A stretch of DNA of 64,000 nucleotides, taken from the NCBI RefSeq assembly GCF_016863295.1, contig NZ_BOOP01000037.1, positions 62,001 through 126,000 of the forward strand. The letters are read 5' to 3'. This DNA comes from Planotetraspora phitsanulokensis (GTDB lineage: Bacteria; Actinomycetota; Actinomycetes; Streptosporangiales; Streptosporangiaceae). The first letter of the stretch is position 1, and each line of letters opens with the position of its first letter. Both the position numbers and the translations under genes were made by a program. Positions 25,957-34,701 of this stretch are shown in pieces. The notes beneath the pieces were generated by a model, which saw only the letters and a list, made by a program, of their open reading frames with translations, had not been told where the DNA came from and made no database searches.

Positions 25957-27348
25957 TCATCCCCAGCGCAGCCGCTCGCTCAGCAGTGCCTGCTGAGCCG
26001 GGTTGACGGTCAGCGCCAGCGCCTGTTCGTCGCAGGCGCGCGCCTCGTCGGCGCGGCCGAGCTCGCGCAGCAGTTCTGCGCGGGTGGCGTGCCACAGGCC
26101 GTAGCGGGCCAGGTCGTGCTCCAGTTCCTGCAGTTCGGCCAGCGCCGCCTCGGCTCCGTGCACGTGGCGCAGGGCGACGGCCCGGTGCATCCGGGTGACC
26201 GGCGAGGGCGCCAGGTACGTCAGCATGTCGTAGAGCACCAGGATCTGCGCCCAGTCGGTCTCCTCGAAGGAGGCCGCCTCAGCATGGCAGGCCGCGATCG
26301 CCGCCTGCACCTGGTACGGCCCGGGCCGACGGTGCGCGCGGGCCGCCCGCGTCAGCAGCGCGGCAGCCTGCTCGATCGCCTGCCTGTCCCAGCGGGTGCG
26401 GTCCTGATCGGCCAGCAGCACCAGGCGGCCGCGCTCGTCGAAACGGGCCGCGCCACGCGCCCGGTGCAGCCGGATCAGTGCCAGCAGCCCGGCCACCTCC
26501 GGCTCGGCCGGCGCCAGCTGGGCCAGCAGCGCGGCCAGCCATTCGGCGTCGTCAACCAGGTCCCGGGCTTGGGCGTGTTCGGGCGTGCTGGACAGATAGC
26601 CCTCGTTGAACAGCAGGTAGACGACCGCCAGCACTGAGCGCAGCCGCCCGGGCAGCTCCTCATCGGCCGGGATCCGGTACGGGATCCCGGCCTGGCCGAT
26701 CTTCTTCTTCGCCCGGGTGATGCGCTGTGCCACCGTCGGCTCCGGCACCACGAACGCCGCGGCGATCTGCGCGGTCGACAGCCCGCACACCACCCGCAGC
26801 GTGAGGGCGATCTGCGCCTCAGGCGCCAAAGCCGGGTGGCAGCAGGTGAAGATCAGCCGCAGCCGGTCGTCAGTCGGCGCCGCCTCCGGCCAGCGTAGTT
26901 CGGCGAGCTTGGCGCGGTAGTTCGACTCCCGGCGCAGCACGTCCAGGCCCCGTCGACGCGCGACCGTGTACAGCCACGCCTGTGGCCGCTGCGGGATGCC
27001 CTCGACCGGCCAGCGGCGCAGCGCGGTCTCGACGGCGTCCTGCACCAGGTCCTCGGCCGCGGAGAAGTCGCCCAGCAGCGAGATCAGGGCGGCCGCGAGC
27101 CGGCTCGCGTGTTCGCGCACCACGCCGGCCAGCACCTGCTCGCTCCGCGCGCCGAGCCCGCCGTCACGGCCCTCGCCGCGGTCTCCGCTGCCGTCATCCC
27201 GGTCACGACCCCATCCGGGATTCCCACCGGGATCGTGACGGGGGTCGTGACGGGGGTCGTGACGGGGGTCGTGACCGGGCAGGTCGGCGGGCACATCACC
27301 CGCCGACCCCGGTGCGGACCCGTCGCCGCTCTGGCCTGTCGTGCTCAT
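25957..27348 (-). CDS. ECF42-type sigma factor with repetitive N-terminal extension
   Basis: 463 aa. Residues 1-68 form a low-complexity extension with four HDP repeats (HDPRHDPRHDPRHDPGG), then sigma2 (FSAAEDLVQDAVETALRRW), sigma4 (LSTAQIAAAFVVPEPTVAQR) and the ECF42 C-terminal domain (VVYLLFNEGY, AGLLALIRLHRARG, MHRAVALRHVHGAEAAL). The ATG overlaps the YCII stop (ATGA). It is the last gene of a VOC-YCII-sigma operon. The extension is absent from the other two ECF42 proteins here. Confidence 0.9.
   Translation of the reverse strand: MSTTGQSGDGSAPGSAGDVPADLPGHDPRHDPRHDPRHDPGGNPGWGRDRDDGSGDRGEGRDGGLGARSEQVLAGVVREHASRLAAALISLLGDFSAAEDLVQDAVETALRRWPVEGIPQRPQAWLYTVARRRGLDVLRRESNYRAKLAELRWPEAAPTDDRLRLIFTCCHPALAPEAQIALTLRVVCGLSTAQIAAAFVVPEPTVAQRITRAKKKIGQAGIPYRIPADEELPGRLRSVLAVVYLLFNEGYLSSTPEHAQARDLVDDAEWLAALLAQLAPAEPEVAGLLALIRLHRARGAARFDERGRLVLLADQDRTRWDRQAIEQAAALLTRAARAHRRPGPYQVQAAIAACHAEAASFEETDWAQILVLYDMLTYLAPSPVTRMHRAVALRHVHGAEAALAELQELEHDLARYGLWHATRAELLRELGRADEARACDEQALALTVNPAQQALLSERLRWG
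27233..27280. repeat. 12-bp tandem repeat in the sigma gene
   Basis: Unit TCGTGACGGGGG (plus strand) occurs four times, the last imperfect. The multiple of 3 keeps the frame and encodes the HDPR repeats of the sigma factor N-terminus; the copy number may vary between strains. Confidence 0.85.
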
Positions 27349-27683
27349 GAGAGAGGGCGGATCTCCACGATCGGGCACGCCGGCCAGGAGCGGGCGATCT
27401 TCAGGGCCTCGTCCAGATCGGCCACCTCGACCTCGGCGAACCCGCTGACCACCTCCTTGCCCTCCACGAACGGCCCGTCGGTGATCACCGGCTCGGCACC
27501 GTCCAGGCGCATGGTGGTGGCGGTGTGCACCGGCGCCAGATGCGCATGGTGAGTGATCTTGTCGGCGTGCTCGGTGAACCACTGGCCCACCGCCTCATAC
27601 GCCTGGCGCAGCTCCAGTTCGCCCATCTCCTCCAGTTGGCGGGCGAACTGTTCGGTCTCGACGAACATCAGCACGTATTTCAC
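27345..27683 (-). CDS. DGPF/YCII-domain protein, ECF42 partner
   Basis: 112 aa, starting MKYVLMFVETEQF and carrying the motif ITDGPFVEGKEVVSGF. It is the second such protein in the window and lies in the canonical position before an ECF42 sigma gene, overlapping its start by 4 nt. A VOC-family gene precedes it by 53 nt. Molecular function is unknown. Confidence 0.9.
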   Translation of the reverse strand: MKYVLMFVETEQFARQLEEMGELELRQAYEAVGQWFTEHADKITHHAHLAPVHTATTMRLDGAEPVITDGPFVEGKEVVSGFAEVEVADLDEALKIARSWPACPIVEIRPLS

Positions 27684-27736
27684 GCTCTGAACCTCCTGAT
27701 CCTTGATGGTCTGCCTGCCGTCTGTCCCACCGGGGG

Positions 27737-28135
27737 TCAGCCGACCGGAAGGGACGCGTACAGGTCGACGCCGTTGCCGTCGGGGTCTGCCACCGTGGCA
27801 TACCGCATCCCCCAGAACGCGTCGAACGGCTCGGCCAGCCCCTGGTATCCGGCCGCGACCAGCCCGGCATAGGCCGAATCCACACCGGCCGGATCCTCGA
27901 ACTCGAAGCAGAGCAGGGTGCGCGGCCCACCGGTCGGCTTCGTCCAGCCGGGCAGGAACGGGGTGCGGAAGTTCTCGGTGTCCAGCATCACGTGCAGGCC
28001 GCCGGGCAGGTCGCAGCCGGCGTGCTCGGGCGAATGCTCATCGATCTTGAACTCCAGCCCGAGCCGGGCGTAGAAGGCGATCGAGGCCTGCAGGTCGGAC
28101 ACCACGATGTCGATGGTGTTGAGCGTCGGATGCAT
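27737..28135 (-). CDS. glyoxalase/VOC-superfamily protein
   Basis: 132 aa. Paired beta-alpha-beta modules are visible: LNTIDIVVSDLQASIAFYARLG and then ADPDGNGVDLYASLP. Metal ligand positions are partly recognisable but not certain. VOC proteins include lyases, dioxygenases and antibiotic-binding proteins. ATG at 28135 has CAGGAG upstream. It is the first gene of the operon with YCII and ECF42 and is similar in its C-terminal half to the VOC protein near 56.1 kb (DAFWG-RYA-V-DPDGN-VDL). Confidence 0.87.
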   Translation of the reverse strand: MHPTLNTIDIVVSDLQASIAFYARLGLEFKIDEHSPEHAGCDLPGGLHVMLDTENFRTPFLPGWTKPTGGPRTLLCFEFEDPAGVDSAYAGLVAAGYQGLAEPFDAFWGMRYATVADPDGNGVDLYASLPVG

Positions 28136-28210
28136 GATCGGGCTCCTGTCGTCTGGTCGTACGGGCCCTGGCACCGCCGCGGAGGCGGGGCCGGGGTCAT
28201 TCACCAACAC

Positions 28211-28238
28211 GACGATCGGGACATGCCCCGATACGACA
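28211..28238 (-). promoter_or_regulatory. possible ECF42 promoter, weak
   Basis: On the minus strand TGTCGT (28238-28233) is followed after 18 nt by CGTC (28214-28211), about 75 nt upstream of the VOC start. One mismatch in the -35 and a spacer one longer than at the other ECF42 operon make it tentative. Confidence 0.3.
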
Positions 28239-28294
28239 CCTGGCGGTCCGAATTTCTTCAGCCGTCCTCGCCATGTCGCGACGACTCCTCGTCT

Positions 28295-28936
28295 CTACAG
28301 AAAGGCCCGCGCTTCCTCGACTTGTCGCGCGATGCCGTGGGCACTGTCGGCCTCGGCGATGGCGCCGGCTTCGTCGAGCAGCGCCACCGCGTCTTCGCGG
28401 CGGCCCTGTGCGGCGGCGATGTACGCCAACCCGACCATGTTCGCGGCGACACCGGGCAAGAACCCGAGCTGCCGACGAAGTCGCGCCGACTCCTCCAACC
28501 ACCCACGCGCCTCATCCAATCGGCCCCCGGCGTGCGCGGCGATGCCGAGGTGCCGGAGCACGTAGGACAGGATGTGCGGATCTCCGGCATGCGCGGCGAG
28601 CTCGCGGGACCGCTCGAACACGGGAACCGCGGCGTCGTTGTCGTGCCGCACCACCTGGTGGAAGGTGCCGATCCAGAACAGCGACTCGGCCTCTCCGCGA
28701 ACGTCGCCGAGCGTCCGGTAAAGCTGGGCCGCGCGTTCGAACGACGGCAACTCCTGCGGATCCTCGTGTCCCTCCGCGAGGAACCGGCCGTGCATCACGC
28801 GGCCACGGGCCACGGCGAGAGCGGCCTCGACCGCGTCGAGTTCTCGCTCGGCGCTCGCCAACGCGGTGGCGTCGCCGCCGAACACGAACTGTTCGTAGAG
28901 CAGTCTGGACCGCTCGATCCGATCCTCAGCGCTCAT
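28295..28936 (-). CDS. tetratricopeptide-repeat protein
   Basis: 213 aa of helical repeats: ESLFWIGTFHQVVRHDND, LSYVLRHLGIAAHAGGRLDEA, MVGLAYIAAAQGRREDAVAL. It resembles TPR scaffold proteins with no enzymatic domain, and probably mediates protein contacts. ATG at 28936 has AGGCGGGG upstream; a TTG two codons earlier is possible. It stands alone between the VOC operon and an IstB remnant. Confidence 0.8.
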   Translation of the reverse strand: MSAEDRIERSRLLYEQFVFGGDATALASAERELDAVEAALAVARGRVMHGRFLAEGHEDPQELPSFERAAQLYRTLGDVRGEAESLFWIGTFHQVVRHDNDAAVPVFERSRELAAHAGDPHILSYVLRHLGIAAHAGGRLDEARGWLEESARLRRQLGFLPGVAANMVGLAYIAAAQGRREDAVALLDEAGAIAEADSAHGIARQVEEARAFL

Positions 28937-29107
28937 CGTCAACCCCGCCTTTCAGAGCAATGCGGCGCCGAACGTGTCCGGCCGCCCCAGGGCTTCGTCG
29001 GAGCGAGCCGGAAGCCCACCGTCGGCGGCCGACGTCAGTGTGCACTGTGACGCGTGGGTCGGCGAGGCGTCAATCGCGACAAGATCGCGGCGATGGCGGC
29101 CCGGTTC

Positions 29108-29344
29108 CCGTTGGGCCTCCCCGGTTACGGGGCCGAGTCGCTCTTCCAGGTTCTCACCTAGAGAGAGGAGAAGGCGAGTATCGCGGTCGGTTCCAACGAG
29201 AGCTTCTCTTACTGGACAAAGACCTTCACCGACCCCAGGATGTGCGCCGCGATCGTGGACCGGCTCACCTTCCACGGCACCATCATCGAAACCGGCACCG
29301 ACTCCTACCGGCTCGCCCATACCAGGCAGGAGATGATCGCCTAG
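29108..29344 (+). pseudogene. IstB (IS21-family helper ATPase) C-terminal fragment with in-frame stop
   Basis: Translation in one frame gives GLPGYGAESLFQVLT, then TAG at 29159-29161 where a Glu codon is expected, then REEKASIAVGSNESFSYWTK and AAIVDRLTFHGTIIETGTDS with YRLAHTRQEMIA and the stop. This is the end of an IS21 IstB ATPase. The N-terminal Walker motifs and IstA are absent, so it is a dead scar. Confidence 0.8.
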
Positions 29345-29394
29345 AGCAGGCCCAGAGCCCTACCAGTGCCGCCGCGACCGGACCCCATTCGCTC

Positions 29395-30513
29395 CTAATA
29401 CGCCAGGGGTGCGGCCCAGGACCGTACCTGCTGGGCAAGCGCAGCAACATGCTCCGGAGGCGTGGTCTTGACGATGCCGTGTCCGAGATTGAACACGAAG
29501 GGGCCACTGCCGAGAGTGTGCAGGATGCGGCGGGTTTCGACTTCCAGCGCCGGGCCGCCCGCGACCAGGAGCTGAGGATCGAGGTTGCCCTGCACACACC
29601 GGCCCAGTTCGCCTTGTACTTTCTGCGCAGCCCATTCCAGCGGAACCGTCGAGTCGAGCCCGACGCAGTCCACACCGGTGGCCTGGACAAAGCCGTCGTA
29701 CGCGAGCCCAGCACCACGCGGGAAAGCGATGATGGGAACACCAGGGTGCTTCGCCTTCAGCGCCGCGACGATAGCGGCAACCGGCTTGACACACCAGCGT
29801 TGGAAGAACGGGTCCGGGAGTATCCCAGCCCAGCTCTCGAACAACTGGATCGCCTCGGCACCGGCCTGGATCTGACGGTCCAGGAACTCGATGATGGCCG
29901 CAGTCAGCAAGTCGATCAAGGGTTGGAAGCTCGCCGGGTCGCTCAGCGCCCACTGCTTGACAACGGCATGCTCCGAGCTGCCACCCCCGCGCCCCTCGAC
30001 CATGTACGTCGCGACCGTCCAAGGCGCACCGGCATAGCCAATCAACGCCACCTCCTCAGGCAGAGCCCTCGTGAGTTGCCGGACCGTCTCGTAAATCGGG
30101 GCCAACTCCTCATGGAGGCCAGACGCGCTCAAGAACTCGGTAATGTCCGATGCCGAACGGATCGGGGGCGTCAGAACCGGGCCATCACCGACCAGATACT
30201 CCAAGCTCTGGCCGAGCGCGGCCGCGATCTGCGGAAGATCCGCGAACAGGATCGCCGCATCCAGCGGGAAACGTCGGATCGGCTGCAGGGTGACTTCGAC
30301 CGCGTGCTCGGGCGAGTTGCACAGCCCCACCATCCCACCGGCAGCCTCGCGCACACGGTGATACTCCGGCAGATAGCGTCCGGCCTGCCGCATCAACCAG
30401 ATCGGTGGCCGCTCTGTCCGCTCGCCCGCGAGCGCACGCAACAGCAGCTTCTTCGACCGCGTTCCAGCCGATACGCGATCCAGATCAACGTCACCCCGCG
30501 TAGCGGCTTCCAC
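29395..30513 (-). CDS. hemE: uroporphyrinogen decarboxylase, start abuts an adapter-like sequence
   Basis: 372 aa as read. The HemE hallmarks are intact: RPPIWLMRQAGRYLPEYH, LQPIRRFPLDAAILFADL, LIGYAGAPWTVATYM, FESWAGILPDPFF and NLGHGIVKTTPPEHVAALA. The enzyme decarboxylates uroporphyrinogen III to coproporphyrinogen III in haem synthesis. Oddities: the only apparent start, GTG 30513, uses bases of a 15-nt Illumina adapter match, so the true N-terminus may be lost. The text looks more like proteobacterial HemE than actinomycete HemE, and codons appear less GC-rich than neighbours. No other haem gene is nearby. It may be a contaminant or a transferred gene. Confidence 0.85.
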   Translation of the reverse strand: MEAATRGDVDLDRVSAGTRSKKLLLRALAGERTERPPIWLMRQAGRYLPEYHRVREAAGGMVGLCNSPEHAVEVTLQPIRRFPLDAAILFADLPQIAAALGQSLEYLVGDGPVLTPPIRSASDITEFLSASGLHEELAPIYETVRQLTRALPEEVALIGYAGAPWTVATYMVEGRGGGSSEHAVVKQWALSDPASFQPLIDLLTAAIIEFLDRQIQAGAEAIQLFESWAGILPDPFFQRWCVKPVAAIVAALKAKHPGVPIIAFPRGAGLAYDGFVQATGVDCVGLDSTVPLEWAAQKVQGELGRCVQGNLDPQLLVAGGPALEVETRRILHTLGSGPFVFNLGHGIVKTTPPEHVAALAQQVRSWAAPLAY

Positions 30514-30526
30514 GCTCTTCCGATCT
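30512..30526. other. 15-base match to Illumina adapter end (possible assembly chimera)
   Basis: ACGCTCTTCCGATCT at 30512-30526 equals the 3' end of the Illumina TruSeq adapter. A chance 15-mer hit in 64 kb on both strands is about 1 in 10,000. It marks a likely artificial junction between the hemE side and the CRISPR-remnant side. Confidence 0.75.
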
Positions 30527-30683
30527 TTCAGAGACCCGGGCTTCGACCAGCCCGATCAGCACAACCCCACCCGTGGCGAGGACGCGCTGACAGCCTATCC
30601 AAGCCGGCCCGCCCACGGCCCACGCCGACCTCGGCCTCTGGGCCAGAACAGCTTGACAAAATCACCGGGCTCGGGTTCTCATC

Positions 30684-30834
30684 CTGTTCCCCACGACCGT
30701 GGGCGTGAGCCGGTCTCCGCGCACTTGCTCTGGTCGGCGAATGGCTGCTCCCCACGTCCGTAGGGGCAGGATGTGCTTCCCCGATGAACATCGACATCAC
30801 CGCCGCGGTCCCCACGCCGGCCCCTGCTTCGGCA
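30684..30834 (+). CRISPR. degenerate type I-E-like CRISPR remnant (2-3 repeats)
   Basis: A 29-bp repeat-like unit begins at 30684 (CTGTTCCCCACGACCGTGGG..) and again at 30745 (CTGCTCCCCACGTCCGTAGG..), a 61-bp period that equals 29-bp repeat plus 32-bp spacer of type I-E arrays. A third, decayed copy has its CCCCACG at 30810. The repeats carry the typical CCCAC/GTGGG hairpin. The order (best repeat on the left, worst on the right) suggests a leader on the left. No cas gene is in the window. Confidence 0.6.
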
Positions 30835-30937
30835 CGACCCAAGCCGACGCAGGACAAGCGAACACATTGGGGATGATCATGAACGAATCGGGATTGATGA
30901 CCCTAGCGTGCCATGCCGATCTGAGTGAAGGATGCTC

Positions 30938-31228
30938 ATGTCACTCCTTGCCTGGATCGGCAGTCTGTTCTCACATCGGCCGCGACATCGTAAAAACACC
31001 ACCACGCCCCGCAAAGGGTCGGCCGGTTGGACGTTTCAGACGGCCGAGGGGTCACATAACAACGCTGGTGAGCCCCGCCTTCAGGGTCGGCTCCACATGT
31101 GCCGCTGCCTGCGAATACGCAGGTCACTCCCTCGTCATATCGACAATCAGCCTGGTTCACCCCGCTCCGAGCGATCTGTGTCGCCCGAGCCCGCCTGGAC
31201 GTGGACCAAGGAGTCGGAGGAACCATGA
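30938..31228 (+). CDS. small hypothetical ORF, doubtful
   Basis: 96 aa starting MSLLAWIGSLFSHRPRHRKN. GAAGGA precedes the ATG and the stop overlaps the DUF302 gene start (ATGA), which favours translational coupling. Against it: an unusual, low-GC3 codon choice and no recognised domain. It may be a short upstream peptide that regulates the next gene rather than a functional protein. Confidence 0.3.
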   Translation: MSLLAWIGSLFSHRPRHRKNTTTPRKGSAGWTFQTAEGSHNNAGEPRLQGRLHMCRCLRIRRSLPRHIDNQPGSPRSERSVSPEPAWTWTKESEEP

Positions 31229-31758
31229 GCCAGTCGGTGCACAACAGAATCGAAACCGTGCCGCATCGGGTGAATCGCATGTCCATCGCGGTCGGCGAGC
31301 CGTTCGACACCTTCCGCGCCCGCTATGAACGGGCCGTTCCCACGTTCGACGCCGAGCGCTTCAATCGGTTCGTCGAGAACGAGGTCGACTGGGACACCGT
31401 CCTCCAGGCGACGGCCGAGAACGCGCCGCATCACTTCATCATCTACTGGACGGGCGACTTCAACTCGCTGCTGCGGCTCGCGGGGGACCGGTTGCGCTGC
31501 GTCGAATACCTGATGGGCAACCACACGATCGCCCAGCGGATGTTCCACCACAACCCGGCCATCCTGCTGTACGCCCCGCTCCGCACGGCCATCTACGAGG
31601 ACGCCGAGGGGGAGACCTGGTTCTCGGTGGAACAGCCCAGCAGCCACTTCTCCAGCTTCGGCAGCCCGGAAATCACCGATGTCGGCCTCGAACTCGACCG
31701 GGATCTCGCCGACCTGCTGGAGTACCTCGACATTCCTGTCCCGGCCGCGCTCGTCTGA
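31225..31758 (+). CDS. DUF302-domain protein
   Basis: 177 aa. The central segment APHHFIIYWTGDFNSLLRLAG, YLMGNHTIAQRMFHHNP and LYAPLRTAIYEDAEGETWFS fits the DUF302 fold. The biochemical function is unknown in the family. GGAGGAACC directly precedes the ATG. A 4-nt overlap with the small upstream frame may couple the two. Confidence 0.8.
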   Translation: MSQSVHNRIETVPHRVNRMSIAVGEPFDTFRARYERAVPTFDAERFNRFVENEVDWDTVLQATAENAPHHFIIYWTGDFNSLLRLAGDRLRCVEYLMGNHTIAQRMFHHNPAILLYAPLRTAIYEDAEGETWFSVEQPSSHFSSFGSPEITDVGLELDRDLADLLEYLDIPVPAALV

Positions 31759-31851
31759 AGGCGGGCCCAGGCAGGCCGACCCGCACCTGGTTCACGATCC
31801 TTGGATCGCCGTGCCGGTAGACGCCTGTACCCGTGATCGGAGCGACCTCGT

Positions 31852-32814
31852 TCAGCTCGCGAGGCGTCGTGCGAGATCCGAGAGATCCGGGGCCCTCAGC
31901 ACGCGGCCGTCGAAACCCGGCAGGGGAACGTGCAGAGGTGCGGTCCAGCGGCCGGGGATGGCGTCGACCCCGTAAAAGGCGCCCGCGAGGCCGCCCGCGA
32001 CCGCGGCCACGGTGTCGGTGTCGCCGCCGAGATCCACCGCCGCGCGGACCGCGTCCTCATAGGAGGTCGTGGTGCGGACGGCCCAGACGGCGGAGCCCAG
32101 GCAGGGCCATACGGCGCCGTTGAATTGCGTCGCCTGATCGGGGTGCCAGTCGTCGGCCAGAACCGTCGCGTACCGGTCGCGGTGATCGGGATGGACGAGG
32201 GCGAGTGCGGCGGGAAGGGCGGCGAGCGGATCGGCGCCGCCCAACGCCACCCGCACCAGTTCATGGAAGAGGGCGGTGCCCTCCCAGGCGGCGGGGTCGC
32301 CGTGAGTGAGGGCGGCGATGCGGCGGGCGGCGTCCATGGTGGCCTCCCGGCCCCCACGAGCGAAGTAGACCGCGGAGGTGGTCGCTCTCATCAAAGAGCC
32401 GTTGCCCGCCGCACGCCGATTGGTTCGGAAGTGATGTGCCGCGGCGCGGTCCCAGGGCAGGCCGTTGGTCAGGACGTCCTCGGTCTGCAGCCCGATGTCC
32501 TTCGGGTCCGCTGCCGCCCATCTCTGGAAGCGGGTGAACATGTCGGGGAGGTCCAGACCATGTCGCTCCAGCAGTGATTCCGCGACCAGTACGGCCATCT
32601 GTGTGTCGTCCGTGGCCTCACCGGCGTCCCAACCACCGCCGCCGCGCATCTCGCTGCTCGGTTCGGAAGCGGGGAAGCGCCCGGAGAACGCTCCCGCCGG
32701 CCCGAACTCGAAAGGCGCACCGAGCGCGTCGCCCACTGCGGAACCGATCACCGCACCGGCGGCGCGCCGGACCAGATCGGGGTTCCCTGTGCCGGACGGG
32801 GAGGGCGGGCTCAA
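31852..32814 (-). CDS. ADP-ribosylglycohydrolase family protein
   Basis: 320 aa. The family signatures are clear: [20 protein letters not shown] at the N-terminus, [15 protein letters not shown] (metal-binding Asp pair), [14 protein letters not shown] and [20 protein letters not shown] (second metal-binding Asp set). Such enzymes remove ADP-ribose from proteins or small molecules (DraG-like). The start is taken as TTG at 32814, which overlaps the VOC stop (TTGA); no better start exists in frame. It forms a two-gene operon with the VOC protein. Confidence 0.85.
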   Translation of the reverse strand: MSPPSPSGTGNPDLVRRAAGAVIGSAVGDALGAPFEFGPAGAFSGRFPASEPSSEMRGGGGWDAGEATDDTQMAVLVAESLLERHGLDLPDMFTRFQRWAAADPKDIGLQTEDVLTNGLPWDRAAAHHFRTNRRAAGNGSLMRATTSAVYFARGGREATMDAARRIAALTHGDPAAWEGTALFHELVRVALGGADPLAALPAALALVHPDHRDRYATVLADDWHPDQATQFNGAVWPCLGSAVWAVRTTTSYEDAVRAAVDLGGDTDTVAAVAGGLAGAFYGVDAIPGRWTAPLHVPLPGFDGRVLRAPDLSDLARRLAS

Positions 32815-33176
32815 CTCTGCTGGAGCACCGACAGAATGTTGCCGGCGGGGTCCTTGAACCAGGCGATGGGCGGCCCGACACGGCGGAAGATCCCCTTGTC
32901 GTCCGAACCTTCGTAGGTCTCGAAGCGGACTCCCCGCGCCGCCAGCGCGTCCACGGCGGACTCGATGTCGTCGACGGGGAAGTTGAGGATCGTGAACGTC
33001 GCCGGCGTGTGGTCCGGCTTGGGGTAGATCAGCGTGTCTCGGTCCCCGGCGATGTGCAGCGTGAGCATGCCGTGTTCCTCGGAGACCGGAATCCCGAGGG
33101 TCTCGCCGTAGAACCGTTTCGCCGCCGGGATGTCGTCCACGGAGAATCCGCTGAACGCCCTGGTGTGCTCGAACAT
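32811..33176 (-). CDS. glyoxalase/VOC-superfamily protein
   Basis: 121 aa starting [20 protein letters not shown]. It shows a VOC pattern with [36 protein letters not shown] and a C-terminal [18 protein letters not shown] at 33176 has GGAG upstream. Its stop is shared with the start of the ADP-ribosylglycohydrolase gene, so they are co-translated. The ligand is unknown. Confidence 0.87.
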   Translation of the reverse strand: MFEHTRAFSGFSVDDIPAAKRFYGETLGIPVSEEHGMLTLHIAGDRDTLIYPKPDHTPATFTILNFPVDDIESAVDALAARGVRFETYEGSDDKGIFRRVGPPIAWFKDPAGNILSVLQQS

Positions 33177-33291
33177 GCCGCTCCGTTCCAGGTGCCGGGC
33201 CGATCGTGGGGCACACCACGCTATCCCGATCTCCCGCTGCTCGGGCATCATCGGTGGAATGCCCGATGATCTTTCGCCGGCCTTGCGCGCG

Positions 33292-34548
33292 TCAGGAAGG
33301 CAGCCGGGCGGCCCGGTCCTCGAGGTAACGCCGCTCGGGGAGGCTGGTGGTCCGCCGCGCCGCGGCGCGATATCCCGCGCGGGCGCCGTCCCGGTCGCCG
33401 GCCATCTCCAGCAGGTGAGCACGGACGGCGTCGAGTCGGTGATGCCCGGCCATCCTGTCGTCGGCATCCAGCTCTGCCAGCAGTTCGAGACCGGCACGAG
33501 GGCCGTCCACCATGGCGACGGCGACGGCCTGGTTGAGCGTCACCATCGGGTTGGGGGAGATCCGATCGAGCAGCCGGTACAACGCGAGGATCTGCGGCCA
33601 GTCGGTGTCCTCCGCCCGCGGGGCCTCGTCGTGGACCGCGGCGATCGCGGCCTGGATCTGGTACGGCCCGAGCGACGTCCGGGACAGCGCCTGGGTGACG
33701 AGTTCGACACCCTCCCGGATGAACTCGGAATTCCACAACGCCCGGTCCTGATCCGCCAGCGGGATCAGCTCCCCGCCGGGCCCCGTCCGGGCCGGGCGCC
33801 GCGCGTCGGTCAGCACCATGAGCGCGAGCAGGCCCGCCACCTCGCCGTCGTCCGGCAGCAGACGCCGTACGGCACGCGTCAGGCGGACCGCCTCGCCGGT
33901 CAGTTCGACGCTGTGCAGATCGGGGCCGGAGGTGGTGGTGTACCCCTCGTTGAAGATCAGGTAGAGAACGTGCAGCACCACGCGCAGCCGTTCGTCCCAT
34001 TCGCTCTGCGGCGGCATGGTGAACCCGGTGCCGGCGGTCTTGACGCGCTGCTTGGCCCGGCTGACGCGCTGTCCCATGGTCGCCTCGGGCACCAAGAAGG
34101 CCCGGGCGATCTGTGCGGTGGTCAGGCCGCCCACGGCGCGTAGCGTGAGCGCGACCTGGGACGCGGCGGACAAGGCGGGATGGCAGCACAGGAACAGCAG
34201 GGTGAGCGTGTCGTCCTGGTCGAGGGGCGGTCCGTCCTCGGGCGAGGGGGTGAGGAGATCGTCAGCGGGCGCCATGGTGGCGACGGCGACCTCCCGCCGG
34301 CTGCGCGCCTCGTCGCTGCGCAGTTCGTCGGTCAGCCGGCGCGACGCGACCGTGATCAGCCAGCTCCGGGGATTGTCGGGCATGCCCTGGTCCGGCCACT
34401 GGACCGCGGCGGCCAGCAGCGCCTCCTGCACCGCGTCCTCGGACGCGTCGAAGTGCCCGTAGCGCCGCACGAGCGCGCCGAGGACCTGGGGCGTGAGCTC
34501 GCGGAGCGTCTCCTCGACGGCCGGTGTGACGCCCCCGTCCGCGCTCAT
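33292..34548 (-). CDS. ECF42-type sigma factor (third copy)
   Basis: 418 aa. Sigma2 ([20 protein letters not shown]), sigma4 ([20 protein letters not shown]) and the ECF42 C-terminal domain ([46 protein letters not shown]). Unlike the other two it has no DGPF gene; instead an SRPBCC-domain gene diverges from it, which may be its target. ATG at 34548 was chosen; the frame continues upstream into the SRPBCC gene without coding support. Confidence 0.88.
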   Translation of the reverse strand: MSADGGVTPAVEETLRELTPQVLGALVRRYGHFDASEDAVQEALLAAAVQWPDQGMPDNPRSWLITVASRRLTDELRSDEARSRREVAVATMAPADDLLTPSPEDGPPLDQDDTLTLLFLCCHPALSAASQVALTLRAVGGLTTAQIARAFLVPEATMGQRVSRAKQRVKTAGTGFTMPPQSEWDERLRVVLHVLYLIFNEGYTTTSGPDLHSVELTGEAVRLTRAVRRLLPDDGEVAGLLALMVLTDARRPARTGPGGELIPLADQDRALWNSEFIREGVELVTQALSRTSLGPYQIQAAIAAVHDEAPRAEDTDWPQILALYRLLDRISPNPMVTLNQAVAVAMVDGPRAGLELLAELDADDRMAGHHRLDAVRAHLLEMAGDRDGARAGYRAAARRTTSLPERRYLEDRAARLPS

Positions 34549-34701
34549 CGCTCCGCCCCCATGAACGCCCGCACTGTCCCCGCGCGTATGCCAGTGTCTG
34601 TGTCGGGATGCCAAGCTACCCGCTTCCGGGCGGGGGTTCCCGCGCATCCCCGGCCGGGGTCGTCCCGGCCGGGCAACCACTATGAGGACGGGGAGTCCGC
34701 G

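Noticed and set aside
27233-27280. tandem repeat considered as a CRISPR
   Set aside because: 12-bp units with no spacers, inside a coding region and in frame.
29395-30513. haem biosynthesis operon
   Set aside because: hemE stands alone; the neighbours are an IstB fossil and a CRISPR remnant.
28273-30708. 811-codon open frame on the plus strand
   Set aside because: It runs across the TPR, IstB and hemE genes, is Arg-rich and has no recognisable motif.
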